64,000 bases of DNA from Bin87 sp965232895 (GTDB lineage Bacteria > Chloroflexota > Dehalococcoidia > Lucifugimonadales > UBA3495): contig OZ247430.1 in assembly GCA_965232895.1 (NCBI GenBank), positions 1,798,001 through 1,862,000 of the forward strand, written 5' to 3'. This document shows positions 16,742 to 26,071 of the stretch, one piece after another (positions within the stretch are counted from its first letter, which is position 1; the number at the start of each line of letters is the position of its first letter). The position numbers and the translations under genes were made by a program. The notes under the pieces were generated by a model that was not told the DNA's origin, made no database searches, and saw only the letters and a program-made list of their open reading frames with translations.

Positions 16742-17941
16742 CTACTTCCGCTCGAACACCGCCGCCACGCCCTGGCCGCCGCCCACGCACATAGTCTCCA
16801 GGCCCCACTGGGCATCCTGACGCTGCATCTCGTGGAGCATGGTGGTGAGGATGCGGGCGCCGGTGGCCGCGATGGGGTGGCCCAGGGAGATGCCGGAGCC
16901 GTTGACGTTCAGGTTGTCCTCGTGGGGAAGCTGCCACTCGCGCAGCACCGCCAGCACCTGCGCGGCGAAAGCCTCGTTCAGCTCGATGATGTCCATGTCG
17001 CCCAGGGTCATGCCGATCTTGTCCATGACCTTGTTCACCGCCGGCACCGGGCCGATGCCCATGGTGGCGGGATGACAGCCGGTCACCGCCCAGCCGCGCA
17101 GGAAGGCCATGGGTTCCAGGCCCAGCTCGTCCAACTTGTCCTCGGCAACCACCAGGCAAACGGAAGCCGCATCGTTCTGGCTGCTGGCGTTGCCCGCCGT
17201 GACCACGCCGTCGCGCATCACGGGACGCAGCCGGCCCAACACTTCCATGGTAGTATCGCCGCGCGGTCCCTCGTCGGCGTCGAAGATCTTGGGGTCGCCG
17301 CGACGCTGCGGGATGCTCACCGGCACGATTTCGTCCGCGAACTTCCCGGAGTCGCGGGCGGCCACGGCGCGCTGGTGGCTGCGCAGGGCGTACTCGTCCT
17401 GCTCTTCACGGGCGATTTCGTACTCGCGGGCCAGGTTCTCCGCCGTCTCAACCATGCCGCCGGGGATTGGGCCAAACCGCTCGTCCGGCGCAATAGTGAC
17501 GCGAGCGCGGGCCAGCCGGTCGTGGAAGGTCACCGATCCGAACCGTGCGCCCCAGCGGGACTCGTTGCTGTAGAACTCCGCGCTGCTCATGCTCTCCGCG
17601 CCGCCGGCGATGACCACGTCGGCGTTCTCGGTCTGGATCAGCATGGAGGCGTTGAGGATGGCCTGGAGGCCCGAGGAACAACGACGGTCCAGCTGGTAGC
17701 CGGGCACCTCGATGGGCAAGCCCGCCTTGAGGCTGGCCAGCCGTCCGATGGCGGGGTTTTCGCCGGACGGGTAGCCGTGGCCCAGGATCACGTCATCCAC
17801 CTTGGCCGGGTCCACGCCGCTGCGTTCCAGCGCGGCCTGGATCACCGTGGATGCCAACTCGGCAGCCGCAACGTCGCGCAGCGCTCCGCCGAAATTACCG
17901 ACGGCGGTGCGTACCGGGGAAACGATGGCTACTCCTCTCAT
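16742..17941 (-). CDS. thiolase (acetyl-CoA C-acyltransferase)
   Basis: A 399-residue thiolase of normal length. The acyl-accepting Cys88 lies in DRRCSSG, the catalytic His in GSGISLGHPIAATGAR, and the second Cys in MCVGGGQG. It catalyses thiolytic cleavage of 3-ketoacyl-CoA or condensation of two acetyl-CoA. No other beta-oxidation gene is adjacent. The degradative role is inferred from the catabolic setting of the region. Clear family call. Confidence 0.93.
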   Translation of the reverse strand: MRGVAIVSPVRTAVGNFGGALRDVAAAELASTVIQAALERSGVDPAKVDDVILGHGYPSGENPAIGRLASLKAGLPIEVPGYQLDRRCSSGLQAILNASMLIQTENADVVIAGGAESMSSAEFYSNESRWGARFGSVTFHDRLARARVTIAPDERFGPIPGGMVETAENLAREYEIAREEQDEYALRSHQRAVAARDSGKFADEIVPVSIPQRRGDPKIFDADEGPRGDTTMEVLGRLRPVMRDGVVTAGNASSQNDAASVCLVVAEDKLDELGLEPMAFLRGWAVTGCHPATMGIGPVPAVNKVMDKIGMTLGDMDIIELNEAFAAQVLAVLREWQLPHEDNLNVNGSGISLGHPIAATGARILTTMLHEMQRQDAQWGLETMCVGGGQGVAAVFERK

Positions 17942-18098
17942 GACGGCCTCCTTGGGGCGCGGTAGTTGCCGACATCAGTGAGGCCGGCGGGAATGCTGGA
18001 TGGTGCAGGCATGATACCCGCTAGGTGTCAGGGTGTAAAACCGGCGCGACCCACGAGATGCCGCGTTCCCTACACCGTCGAACGCTGGCGAATCGGGG

Positions 18099-18788
18099 TC
18101 AGAACCCGCAGGCATCCCGCGCCCGGGCGAACACTGCGTCCAGCATGGGCTCGGTCAGCCGGCCAGTCTGGGTGTTCTGCTGGCTGGGATGGTAGCAGGC
18201 GATCAGCAGCGGCCCGCCCTCCGGCAGCAGCGTCGCCACGTCGTGACCGAAGCGCGGCTTGCGTTCCGGCGACGTGCGTCCGGCAGCGGCATAGGCCCGC
18301 AGGAAGGCATCAAATGCGATGCGACCCAGGGCGACCACGGCGCGCAGGTCGGTGAGCAACTCGATCTCGCGGGTGATGTAGGGACGACACGCGGCCAATT
18401 CATCGGGCTGCAGCTTGTTCTGCGGTGGCGCGCACCGTGCGGCAGCGGTGATCAGCGCGCCCTGCAGCTCCAGGCCGTCGCCGGAACGCACCGACTCGGG
18501 CTGGTTGGCGAAACCGGCCCGGTGCAACGCGCCGAACAGCCAGTCGCCGCTGCGGTCGCCGGTGAACATCCGGCCGGTGCGATTGCCGCCATGGGCGGCC
18601 GGCGCCAGTCCGACGATGAGCAGGCGCGCGTCGGGGTCGCCGAAGGCCGCGAGAGGCCGGCCCCAGTAGTCTTCCTCCCGGTACATCCGCCGCTTGACCC
18701 GCGCGGTCTCCTCCCGCCACTCCACCAGACGCGGGCAGGCGCGGCAATCTACCACCCGCTCCTGAACTTCCGCAATCGTATTCAGCAT
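18099..18788 (-). CDS. udgB: type 5 uracil-DNA glycosylase, Fe-S
   Basis: A 229-residue base-excision repair enzyme. Cys15 and Cys18 in VDCRACPRL, plus Cys in RCAPPQNK and AACRPY, make the [4Fe-4S] site. Motif 1 is GLAPAAHGGNRTGRMFTGD, the type 5 (UdgB) form in which the usual polar catalytic residue is absent, and motif 2 is CYHPSQQNTQTGR. It removes uracil and other deaminated bases from DNA. Its start lies only 24 bases from the left end of the first insertion sequence, so the promoter may have been displaced by that insertion. Confidence 0.92.
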   Translation of the reverse strand: MLNTIAEVQERVVDCRACPRLVEWREETARVKRRMYREEDYWGRPLAAFGDPDARLLIVGLAPAAHGGNRTGRMFTGDRSGDWLFGALHRAGFANQPESVRSGDGLELQGALITAAARCAPPQNKLQPDELAACRPYITREIELLTDLRAVVALGRIAFDAFLRAYAAAGRTSPERKPRFGHDVATLLPEGGPLLIACYHPSQQNTQTGRLTEPMLDAVFARARDACGF

Positions 18789-18806
18789 ATTATTTTCACA
18801 TCGATA

Positions 18807-18811
18807 TACAG
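18807..18811. repeat. 5-bp target-site duplication, left
   Basis: TACAG directly abuts the left terminal repeat of the first insertion sequence and is repeated at 20284-20288, just outside the right terminal repeat. Confidence 0.7.
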
Positions 18812-18826
18812 CTGGACTTTACGCAT

Positions 18827-20204
18827 TTACGCTGCGTAGGCCAGGGAGGTTATGATCTTGTGGTGGCGGGTGAGTTGGCTTTTAGCCATGTTGGCTGGTT
18901 TTGGCGACATGGGAAAATCCTCCGTGGCGGGCCACAGGTGGCAGCGCACCAAGGCCAGGGCGTCGCTGAAAGTGGGCTGGGGTTTGGGGTACCAGGCTGC
19001 GGCCCGGCAGGGCATGGGTTCCGAATGTTGCAGTTGGTGGGCGGCGAGGGTTACCCAGGAGAACAAGCCCAGCAGGACCGGCGTGGTGCGGGCAATGGCC
19101 CGGTGGGACCATTGACGTTGGGTTTCCACGCCCAGGTGGGTGCGCACTTCTCGGAAAGTGACTTCCAGTTGCCAGCGCAGCACAAACCACTGGACGATCT
19201 GGGCGGGATCTGCGTTGGGGTCGGTGCAGAGCCGGGCCTGGGGCTGGAACCGGCGTTGGGGATCGCGGATCAGTACCCAGCGGATGGGCAAGGGCGGCTT
19301 GCCGGAGACGTACCAGAGGGCGGTGTAGGAGGTGAGTTCCACCATGCGGGCGCGACCGCCGTACCAGGCCACCGACACCGTGGTCCAGGGGGTGTCGGGA
19401 TGATTGAGCAATTGGCCCAGGGGAGTTTGTCGTGGGCCGATGATGCGGGACCGTCCCCGCTGGTGGGGTTGGCGTGCCGGGGGCGGATCGTAGAGACGGG
19501 CGTCCAGCCGCAGGCGGGTGATGAAGGTTACCGGTTGGGACAGGGCGCGGCAGAAGTTCAGCAGGTCCAAAGCGGCATAGGCGCCGTCGCCCACTACCAC
19601 CAGGTCTCGGTCGGGCAGCCACCGACGCAGTTGCCGGATCAGCTGCCGGGCCCAGTCGGTGAGTTTCTTGGGCTGGCGACCCTGGGCTCGGTAGTAGGGT
19701 TCCGAGGGCGCCAGCACGGTGAGCAGGGGCAATGCCCACACTCGGCCCGCCCCGGGGATCGGTCCCAGCCACATCAGGGAGATCCAGCATCAGGGAGATC
19801 CAGCGCAAACCGCTGGCCTTGACCACGTGGCCCCGATGGGAACGGGCCGCGTCTCGGTAGGTCCCTTTGGCCTTGATCCGAGGACCCCGGCGGCGCTCCA
19901 ACGTCTCGTCGATGCCAAACACCAGGGGGCCTCGGCTCGGGCCAAAGTGTTCCAACAGCAAACCCAGCAGGATGCGGGCCGACCGCCGGGGCGACCACAC
20001 CGCCCGGTTGAGCACCTCGTGGTACCGAGCATAGTCATAGTGATGGCTGCGGCCCATGACCCGCAAAGCCTGGGCCACGGTGCGCTGCCCCGTGGTCAGT
20101 ACGGCGCCCACCAGCAGCAACTGGGCTTTGCTCCAGGTAGGTTTGCTGAACAGCGTTGCAAAGGGCATGAGTACGGCTACAATGGCATCGGGCAGGGTGA
20201 GCAT
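18827..20204 (-). pseudogene. transposase, frameshifted by a tandem duplication
   Basis: The transposase starts MLTLPDAIVAVLMPFATLF and carries the first acidic residue in VFGIDETLERRRG, then KAKGTYRDAARS and VKASGLRWISLM. The frame then fails. The other frame resumes with MWLGPIPGAGRVWALPLL, DLVVVGDGAYAALDLL (second Asp), and QWFVLRWQLEVTFREVRTHLG (Glu region). Removing one copy of the 16-bp repeat at 19773-19804 restores GLRWISLMWLGPIPGAG, an unbroken protein. So this copy was inactivated by that duplication. Confidence 0.9.
19773..19804. repeat. 16-bp tandem duplication
   Basis: Two perfect adjacent copies of ATCAGGGAGATCCAGC (19773-19788 and 19789-19804). Being 16 bases, the extra copy shifts the transposase frame. 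Confidence 0.95.
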
Positions 20205-20283
20205 GACTGCACCTTCCGTGGAAAGTCGGGGCAGTCAGCTTACCCTGTTTTTATACCTTTCCTAAATTTTGCGTAAAGTCCAG

Positions 20284-20288
20284 TACAG
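20284..20288. repeat. 5-bp target-site duplication, right
   Basis: TACAG, the partner of 18807-18811, directly outside the right end of the insertion sequence. Confidence 0.7.
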
Positions 20289-20481
20289 GATAGACCGGAT
20301 GATGGCGTGCGGGTGGGGCGTTCAATTTTCAGCATCGTCAAGAGCTCGGGAACGTTCACCATAATCAATCAAATCCTGTTCATCCGGTGCATCGATGTAA
20401 AAGACAAATCGATGCAAAAGACAAAATGGGTGCGCGTGAGCATCCCGAAATCCGGAAAATCCTGATGCTGACGATCCTCCG

Positions 20482-21888
20482 CTAGTCGTTGCCTCCGCTG
20501 GGGCCGGCCGCGGCCGCCACCGGTCGCGCCGTGCCCCGGAAGTAGATGTCGCGCCAGAAGCCGCTGCCGACCACCGTGCCGACCACCACCAGCGTGAACG
20601 CGGCCCCGGCCACGGACATGACCAAACCCGCGGACCAGAAGTCCGCCAGCCGTCCGTACAGCAGGTTGGCGAAGGCCATGCTGCCGCCGATGTGCATGGA
20701 GTAGGCCGCGGAAACCCGGCCGCGTATATCGTCGGGCACCACCGACTGGATGACGGTGTGGGTGATGGTCATGAACCCGGAGGTGCCCAGGCCCATCATG
20801 ACCGCGGCGATCACGGAAATGCCGGTTTGGGACGACAGCCCCATACCGATGGGCGTCAGGCTGCTGGTGAAGCCCAGCAACAGGAACACCTTGCCCCGGG
20901 TCATGTGGTTGACGATGCCGCCCACGAACAACGACGAGAACAGCGCGCCAATGCCGAGCGCGGCCATCAGCGCGTAAACGTCGTTGGCGTTGAACGTTAT
21001 CCCGTCGGGGGAGAGTTTCTCCAACGCCAGGGGCGGCAGCATGGACTCGAAGGACATCACCAGGACGCAGTGCGCCAGCGCCATCATGAGAATCCCGAAA
21101 ACCAGCGGCGTGCTGTAGATATAGGTGAACCCGGCAACCGCGTTGGCCCAGAAACTGCGCCGCCGGTCAACCACGCCCGTCGAAACGGTCCTGATGTTGA
21201 GAGCGGACGTCAGAGCCGTGAGGTAGAATGCCGCGCACGCCCAGAACACAATCGCGGACGTGCCTAGGGTGACCACCAGGTTCTCCAGGGAGAACGAGAC
21301 CCCGCCGGACCCGAATATGGCGCTGCTGCCCACCGTGACCGAGATCGCCAGCAGGATGGCCGGACCCACGGCGCGCGACCCCTGCTGCATGGCCTGGTTC
21401 AGGGCAACCGCGTTGGGCAGGCGGTCCCGGTCCACGAGGTTGGGGGTCAGGGACTGGGACGCGGTCATCTGCGTGGAGCGCAAGGTCCCGTTCACAATCG
21501 CCAGTACCACCACGTACCACGGGTTGCTGATGCCGATCATCACCAGGATGGCCATGATGGACGCCTGGCCAATCTGGAGCGCGTAAACCCACTGCAGCAG
21601 GGTCTTGCGGGTCATCTTGTCGGCCAGGTAGCCGATGAACGGGGTGGCGAAGAAACGCGGCGACATGGCCGCGAAGGTGATCAACCCGACCCACAGCCCC
21701 TGGGTTCCCTGCAACTCGGGGATGCTGTAAACCCACGCTCCCCGGGCCACGATCAGGGCCCACGCGCCGCTGCTGCTGCACAGCGTGGAAAAGGCCAGGA
21801 AGCGAAAGTCTCGAAATACCAGCGCCGCCAGGAACCGATGCGCCCGCTGGGCGAAAAAGTTGGGCGGCGGCGCCGGGTTGGTTGACAT
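20482..21888 (-). CDS. MFS transporter, MFS_3/EntS type
   Basis: A 468-residue membrane transporter with about 12 helices. The early motif LADKMTRKTLLQWVYALQIGQA and the segment LTPNLVDRDRLPNAVALNQAMQQGSRAVGPAI are characteristic of the MFS_3 group (enterobactin or drug exporters), and the second half has VPDDIRGRVSAAYSM, the usual mirrored loop. A short cytosolic N-terminus and an Ala/Gly-rich tail frame it. The compound exported is unknown. No operon partner is evident; the gap of 190 bases downstream contains repeat fragments only. Confidence 0.9.
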   Translation of the reverse strand: MSTNPAPPPNFFAQRAHRFLAALVFRDFRFLAFSTLCSSSGAWALIVARGAWVYSIPELQGTQGLWVGLITFAAMSPRFFATPFIGYLADKMTRKTLLQWVYALQIGQASIMAILVMIGISNPWYVVVLAIVNGTLRSTQMTASQSLTPNLVDRDRLPNAVALNQAMQQGSRAVGPAILLAISVTVGSSAIFGSGGVSFSLENLVVTLGTSAIVFWACAAFYLTALTSALNIRTVSTGVVDRRRSFWANAVAGFTYIYSTPLVFGILMMALAHCVLVMSFESMLPPLALEKLSPDGITFNANDVYALMAALGIGALFSSLFVGGIVNHMTRGKVFLLLGFTSSLTPIGMGLSSQTGISVIAAVMMGLGTSGFMTITHTVIQSVVPDDIRGRVSAAYSMHIGGSMAFANLLYGRLADFWSAGLVMSVAGAAFTLVVVGTVVGSGFWRDIYFRGTARPVAAAAGPSGGND

Positions 21889-22099
21889 ATAGAGACTCCA
21901 GCCGAGTCAAACATCGGGCTGGCACGGCGTCGAAACCTGATGTTCACCTTGCGGTTATGCGCGCATTGTACTCCAATTATTCAACCTATCGATACCTGAA
22001 GCCATGCGATATAGCGTTTGGGCGTCACGTCGTGCGCAGGATTGGCGCCAAACGCGCGGTCTCCAGCCGGAGACTGGTATGTTTCATCTGAAAGAGGGA

Positions 22100-23071
22100 T
22101 CAGTTGGGCACCCACACGACGGCGCCCACCTCGGTGAACTCGCGGTTCACCTTGACCCACGAGTCTCCGGCGTCGTCGCTGGAGTAAAGCTCGCCCATGA
22201 GGCTGGAGGCCACCACGAAATCGGGATCCGCCGGATGGGTGGCAAACTGCCAGATGTTGGAATTGGGCTCCACCGGCAGCGGACGCCGCTCCCAGGTCTG
22301 GCCGGCGTCCGTCGAGCGCTGGATAGCGCCGGCGCCGCCGATGGCCGTGTCGCCCACGCCGGCGAAGATCACGTTGGGGTCGTCGGGCTTGACGGCGATG
22401 CCGCGGCTGTAGGGTAGGACAAACTGGTCGGTGGTCACCACCGACTCCCAGCTCTCGCCCATGTCCGTGGTCGCGTAAATCTCCCGAGGGGTGCTGGCCA
22501 GCACCCGGTTGGGCTCGCCCAGGCCGATGGCCATGCCGTGGATGTCCGGATGTACCCCGCCCTCAACGTGGGTCCAGGTGTCGCCGCTGTCGAGGCTGCG
22601 GTAGACCCCGTCCACCTCGACGCCGGCCCAGACCGTGCGGTGGTCCTTGGGGTCCACCATCAGCATGGTCACCATCGGTGGACCGATGTGGCATTCCTGC
22701 GCCATCTGGACGGAGAGTTTGGTCCAACTTGCGCCATCGTCTCTCGACCGGAACAGCGCCGCCGGCTTGATGCCTACGAAGATAGTGTTGGTGTCGTCTG
22801 GATCGATGGCGATGGACCAGATAGGCACGCCGTCCATGGGAGACCAGAGCTTTTCCCAGGAGGCGCCCTTGTCCTCGCTCCGGTAGATGCCGTTGTCGGC
22901 TCCCGCCAGGATGCGATTGGGGTTGTCGGGATACACCGCCATGGCGCGGACCTGGCTGCCCAGTGGGAAAGGGTCGCGAATACGGGTCCAGTTCTCGCCA
23001 CCGTCCGGGCTGTGCCAGACGCCGCCGCCGAACCCGGTCGCTCCTACGCAAATGCTGTGGTTCTTGCTCAT
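22100..23071 (-). CDS. BNR/Asp-box beta-propeller protein
   Basis: A 323-residue propeller. Asp-box repeats S-x-D-x-G-x-x-W recur: SPDGGENWTRI, SEDKGASWEKL, SRDDGASWTKL, SLDSGDTWTHV, TTDMGESWESV, STDAGQTWERR and SSDDAGDSWVKV, seven in all, about 45 residues apart. Such propellers bind glycans or proteins, and some are sialidases; the Arg triad and Tyr-Glu pair of sialidases are not evident. No signal peptide. Its role is not fixed. Confidence 0.88.
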   Translation of the reverse strand: MSKNHSICVGATGFGGGVWHSPDGGENWTRIRDPFPLGSQVRAMAVYPDNPNRILAGADNGIYRSEDKGASWEKLWSPMDGVPIWSIAIDPDDTNTIFVGIKPAALFRSRDDGASWTKLSVQMAQECHIGPPMVTMLMVDPKDHRTVWAGVEVDGVYRSLDSGDTWTHVEGGVHPDIHGMAIGLGEPNRVLASTPREIYATTDMGESWESVVTTDQFVLPYSRGIAVKPDDPNVIFAGVGDTAIGGAGAIQRSTDAGQTWERRPLPVEPNSNIWQFATHPADPDFVVASSLMGELYSSDDAGDSWVKVNREFTEVGAVVWVPN

Positions 23072-23097
23072 AGCTATTACCTCCTCTCAAGCGAGTA

Positions 23098-23119
23098 GGG
23101 GCGAATAATCATTCGCCCC
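23098..23119. repeat. 22-bp REP palindrome, left of the second IS
   Basis: Palindrome GGGGCGAAT-aatc-ATTCGCCCC with nine-base arms. An identical direct copy lies at 24522-24543, just outside the right IS end. The outer bases GTA and TAC extend the palindrome on the far sides. Confidence 0.9.
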
Positions 23120-24521
23120 ATAGGCATCAAGTTAAGCGTCGTCGGTTAGGGCGAGTAGTAGTTGATATGACCCGGGGCGTTGACGACGCCGCTGGATTTT
23201 ACACCCGGCGCGCAGGCATAAGCCAATCTGCTCGATGACCATGGTTGCCGTAAGTAGTCCGGTCATGGCAGTAGCCAGCATTACGGCGTAGCGACGGACG
23301 GCGGCGGCGGCCTTGACCAGGCTTCGGTCCGGGTACATCCAGACCGCAGTCAGCAAAGTCCAGTGCAGGATGACCATGGCGGTCAGTTTGGCATAGACCT
23401 CACAGAGGATCCGCCAGGGATTGGCGGAGCGCCAGCGGTCAATGCCTCCGTGTTGCTTCCACAGTTTGAAAAGCAGTTCAATCTGCCAGCGCGCCCGCGC
23501 CAATACCATTGCCTCATCTCGGCTGATCTGGGATGGGAGCGCGTTGGTAACGTAGATGGTCCAGTCGCATAAGGCCAACCGGGTTTTGCTGGGCTGCTGA
23601 CCTTTCTTGCGGGCGTGGTCTTTGAGTTGCCGCCGCCGCTGGGCGCTCACTTCTGGGGGCGCTTTGACGGCCAGCAGGCGGACAGGCAAGCGGTGGGCGC
23701 GCCCCAGCAATACCGGCCGGTCAATGCCGGTTGCCGACGGAGTGGACAGCAGCTTCCGCAGGTCCAGTTCCGCGCCATCATGCCGGTAGAGTTTGGTTCC
23801 GGCTTTGTACCGAGACAGGAAATAGCCCCCTTGCGCCGCCAATTCCCGGAAGGTATCCAGTCGGTAATACCCCAAGTCGGCAATGCGCAGCGCGCCAGCT
23901 GGGACCGGCGCCGTCTGCACCGCAGAATTGCTGTCCGGGGTTCGCCCATCAGTCAGAAAAGGCCCCAGCATCAGTCCAGTGGTCAAATCCAGCCGGACCT
24001 GTAGTTTCAGGGCTGACTGTCCATAGGAACCGCTGCCGCCGCAACCGGCCCAGACCTCGCTCAGTCCGTCGGGCAGCATGATGACCGAGCTGTCCTGGAT
24101 CAACACGGCGGTGAAGCGCCGCAGTAGCGGAATCGCCACCGGTTCGGCGTCAATAACTTGACCCAAAGCCTCTTGCAAAACTCGGTACAGACATTCCGCC
24201 CCTTGGGGCGTGAACCGCTGGAACAGGCCCTGGGGACTGATGGTCACCCCCAGCGTGGCCGCCATCTGGGTCAGCGAACTGAGGCTGGCGTCCGGGTCGG
24301 CCAGCCAACCGAAAACCAGGGTCTGCACCAAGCCGGGACCGGTGAGTTTGGAACGCCGTTGCACCAGCCCCGTCTCGGCGGCGGCCTGCTGGGCCACTCC
24401 GGTGAGAACCCGGCTCATGGCCTGGGCAACTTCTGGCACACTGCTCATGGGAAGCTCCGGTGGCGATTGATTGGAATGCAATCACCATCTTACCGGCAGC
24501 TTCCCTTAACTTGATGCCTAT
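23120..24521 (-). mobile_element. IS4-like insertion sequence in a REP palindrome
   Basis: A 1,402-bp element with perfect 17-base inverted ends (ATAGGCATCAAGTTAAG at 23120-23136, complement at 24505-24521). The transposase gene fills it. Both ends abut identical 22-bp REP palindromes, either a very long target duplication or insertion between tandem REP copies. The transposase frame is intact, so the element may still be active. Confidence 0.88.
23132..24448 (-). CDS. IS4-family transposase
   Basis: A 438-residue DDE transposase from the ATG at 24448, which has GGAG six bases upstream. The first Asp lies in VLIQDSSVIMLPDGL, the second in LRIADLGYYRLDTFRELAAQGG, and the Glu in the YREK-type motif ARARWQIELLFKLWKQ. 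This order and the WQIELLFKLWK box fit IS4. The stop codon lies inside the left terminal repeat. No frame damage seen. Confidence 0.9.
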   Translation of the reverse strand: MSSVPEVAQAMSRVLTGVAQQAAAETGLVQRRSKLTGPGLVQTLVFGWLADPDASLSSLTQMAATLGVTISPQGLFQRFTPQGAECLYRVLQEALGQVIDAEPVAIPLLRRFTAVLIQDSSVIMLPDGLSEVWAGCGGSGSYGQSALKLQVRLDLTTGLMLGPFLTDGRTPDSNSAVQTAPVPAGALRIADLGYYRLDTFRELAAQGGYFLSRYKAGTKLYRHDGAELDLRKLLSTPSATGIDRPVLLGRAHRLPVRLLAVKAPPEVSAQRRRQLKDHARKKGQQPSKTRLALCDWTIYVTNALPSQISRDEAMVLARARWQIELLFKLWKQHGGIDRWRSANPWRILCEVYAKLTAMVILHWTLLTAVWMYPDRSLVKAAAAVRRYAVMLATAMTGLLTATMVIEQIGLCLRAGCKIQRRRQRPGSYQLLLALTDDA

Positions 24522-24543
24522 GGGGCGAATAATCATTCGCCCC
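24522..24543. repeat. 22-bp REP palindrome, right of the second IS
   Basis: Identical direct copy of 23098-23119. A related 22-bp palindrome with different arms, GGGGCGCAC-catc-GTGCGCCCC, stands alone at 34474-34495. Confidence 0.9.
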
Positions 24544-24554
24544 TACACAGGGCA

Positions 24555-25577
24555 TTATCCCGGCAGTTCGGTGATAGAGATCCAGCCGGGCCCTTCGCCC
24601 AGCGGATGCGTTCCCACACGGGACAACTCCCCTGACTCCCCGACGCCGAAGATGGCCATCTGACCGGAGTCCTGACCGGCGGAGTAGATGAACTTGTCCT
24701 GTAGGTCGAGGCACAGGGCGTTGGGTCGAGGTTCCGACGGCACGATGCCGTTGGAGGTCAGCGCGCCGGTCGCCGCGTCCACCGTGTAACACGCGATGCT
24801 GTCGTGGCCCCGATTGGGCGCGTAAAGGAAACGGCCCGAGGATGTGATCTGAATCTGGGAGCAGGTGTTGCGCTCGCTGAACCCTTCCGGCGGCAGGGTG
24901 GTCACGGTTTGGGACAGCGACAACGTGCCGTTGGCAGTGTCCAGGTTGTATGCGCTCACGCTGCATCCCTGCTCGTTGGAGAAGTAGAGGACGTCCAGCG
25001 ACGGATGGAAGCAGAAGTGGCGCGGCCCCAGGAATTCCTCCGGATCCACGGTGGCCGGCGAGTTAGGGGTGATGTGCCCGGTGTTCTCGTCGAACCGGAA
25101 TTGCCAGATTGAGTTGGGGCCGTTGCCCGCGATGTGCGGCACGAAGGCGTAGGCGTTGGTCGGGTCGGTCTGCATGGCGTGGGCGCCGGTTGCGGTCTCC
25201 AGCGACACAACGGCATCGCCGCCCACCGAACCGTCATCGCCGATGGGATGCACCGCCACGCGCGCGCCCTGGTAGTAGGACGACAGCAGGAACCGACCCC
25301 GCCGGTCGGTAGCCACGTACACCGGCCAGGCGTCCAGCGGAACCGATCCGTTCTGCGTCAACCCGCCGCTGGACTGGTCGATCTCGAAGCTGACCAACTG
25401 CGTGATCTCCCGGCAGCCCACGTAGAGGAACCGGCGGTCCGGGCTGATGGCCATGGTGAACGGCCCGCCGTCAACGGCCACGTCGGTTTGCAGCGTCATC
25501 CCGCCGGTGTCGGGGTCGACGGTGAATACCGATATCTTGTTGTCCCCCTGGACGGCGACGTACATGTAATAAGGCAT
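24555..25577 (-). CDS. lactonase-like seven-bladed propeller (YVTN/PF10282 type)
   Basis: A 340-residue propeller. It opens YYMYVAVQGDNKISVFTVDPDTG and repeats such as LYVGCREITQLVSFEIDQ, HPIGDDGSVGGDAV, AYAFVPHIAGNGPNSIWQF, LYFSNEQGCSVSAYNLD and GRFLYAPNRGHDSIACYTVD, the lactonase (6-phosphogluconolactonase-like) pattern with N-R-GHDSI near the end. It may open a sugar lactone, but the family also contains non-enzymes. No signal peptide. The damaged VOC gene lies directly upstream. Confidence 0.88.
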   Translation of the reverse strand: MPYYMYVAVQGDNKISVFTVDPDTGGMTLQTDVAVDGGPFTMAISPDRRFLYVGCREITQLVSFEIDQSSGGLTQNGSVPLDAWPVYVATDRRGRFLLSSYYQGARVAVHPIGDDGSVGGDAVVSLETATGAHAMQTDPTNAYAFVPHIAGNGPNSIWQFRFDENTGHITPNSPATVDPEEFLGPRHFCFHPSLDVLYFSNEQGCSVSAYNLDTANGTLSLSQTVTTLPPEGFSERNTCSQIQITSSGRFLYAPNRGHDSIACYTVDAATGALTSNGIVPSEPRPNALCLDLQDKFIYSAGQDSGQMAIFGVGESGELSRVGTHPLGEGPGWISITELPG

Positions 25578-25626
25578 GCCTGCTCCTTCTCGGTTGAAAT
25601 ATGGTAACGATAGGTGGGCGCCGGCC

Positions 25627-26071
25627 TCAGCCGGTGGCCGGGCCGTAGCCGGGCTTCCTGGCCCACACCATGCCGTCCGGATCGTGGGCGACCTCCACTT
25701 TGTTGCCCCTGGAGTCCCGGGTGCTGCACCAACTCGATCATGTTCCCGTCAGGGTCATTGATGTAGGTGGAGTGGCCGCCACTGTACTCGCGGGTAGAGT
25801 GCTTTGAGTACGGCACGCCCAGCGCGTCCAGGTTGGCAATCATCTCCTCCCAGTCGTGGATCTCCACGGCAAAATGCCCGGACGGGTTCGGGTTCGGCGT
25901 AAAGGTGCTGTGGATTTCTCCGTTGCCGATGCGCAACTGCAACTGGCGCTGGTTCAGCTCGGGGCCGCGGTCCAGGAATTCCGTGCCCAGCACCTTCTCG
26001 TACCAGTCTCGGCTCCGATCCTTGTCGCTGATCTGGATATTGATGTGCTGAATCATCGTAACTCGAGACAC
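25627..26071 (-). pseudogene. VOC-family protein, frameshifted near its C-terminus
   Basis: The GTG at 26071 has AAGGAGG upstream. The reading frame is a good VOC domain (IQHINIQISDKDRSRDWYEKVLG to HSTYINDPDGNMIELVQ). After this it runs into a basic Gln/Arg-rich tail that overlaps the start of the lactonase gene. The neighbouring frame reads TRDSRGNKVEVAHDPDGMVWARKPGYGPATG and stops at 25627, a plausible second unit. One extra base near 25728 explains the switch. A sequencing error in the same place would look alike. Confidence 0.7.

Larger units (their letters stand above)
18812..20283 (-). mobile_element. insertion sequence with DDE_5/IS701-like transposase, inactivated
   Basis: A 1,472-bp element. 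The 14-base ends are perfect inverted repeats, CTGGACTTTACGCA at 18812-18825 and its complement at 20270-20283, flanked by the direct repeat TACAG on both sides. The only gene is a transposase on the reverse strand, broken by a 16-bp duplication. The sharp ends and clean target duplication point to a recent insertion. Confidence 0.9.
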
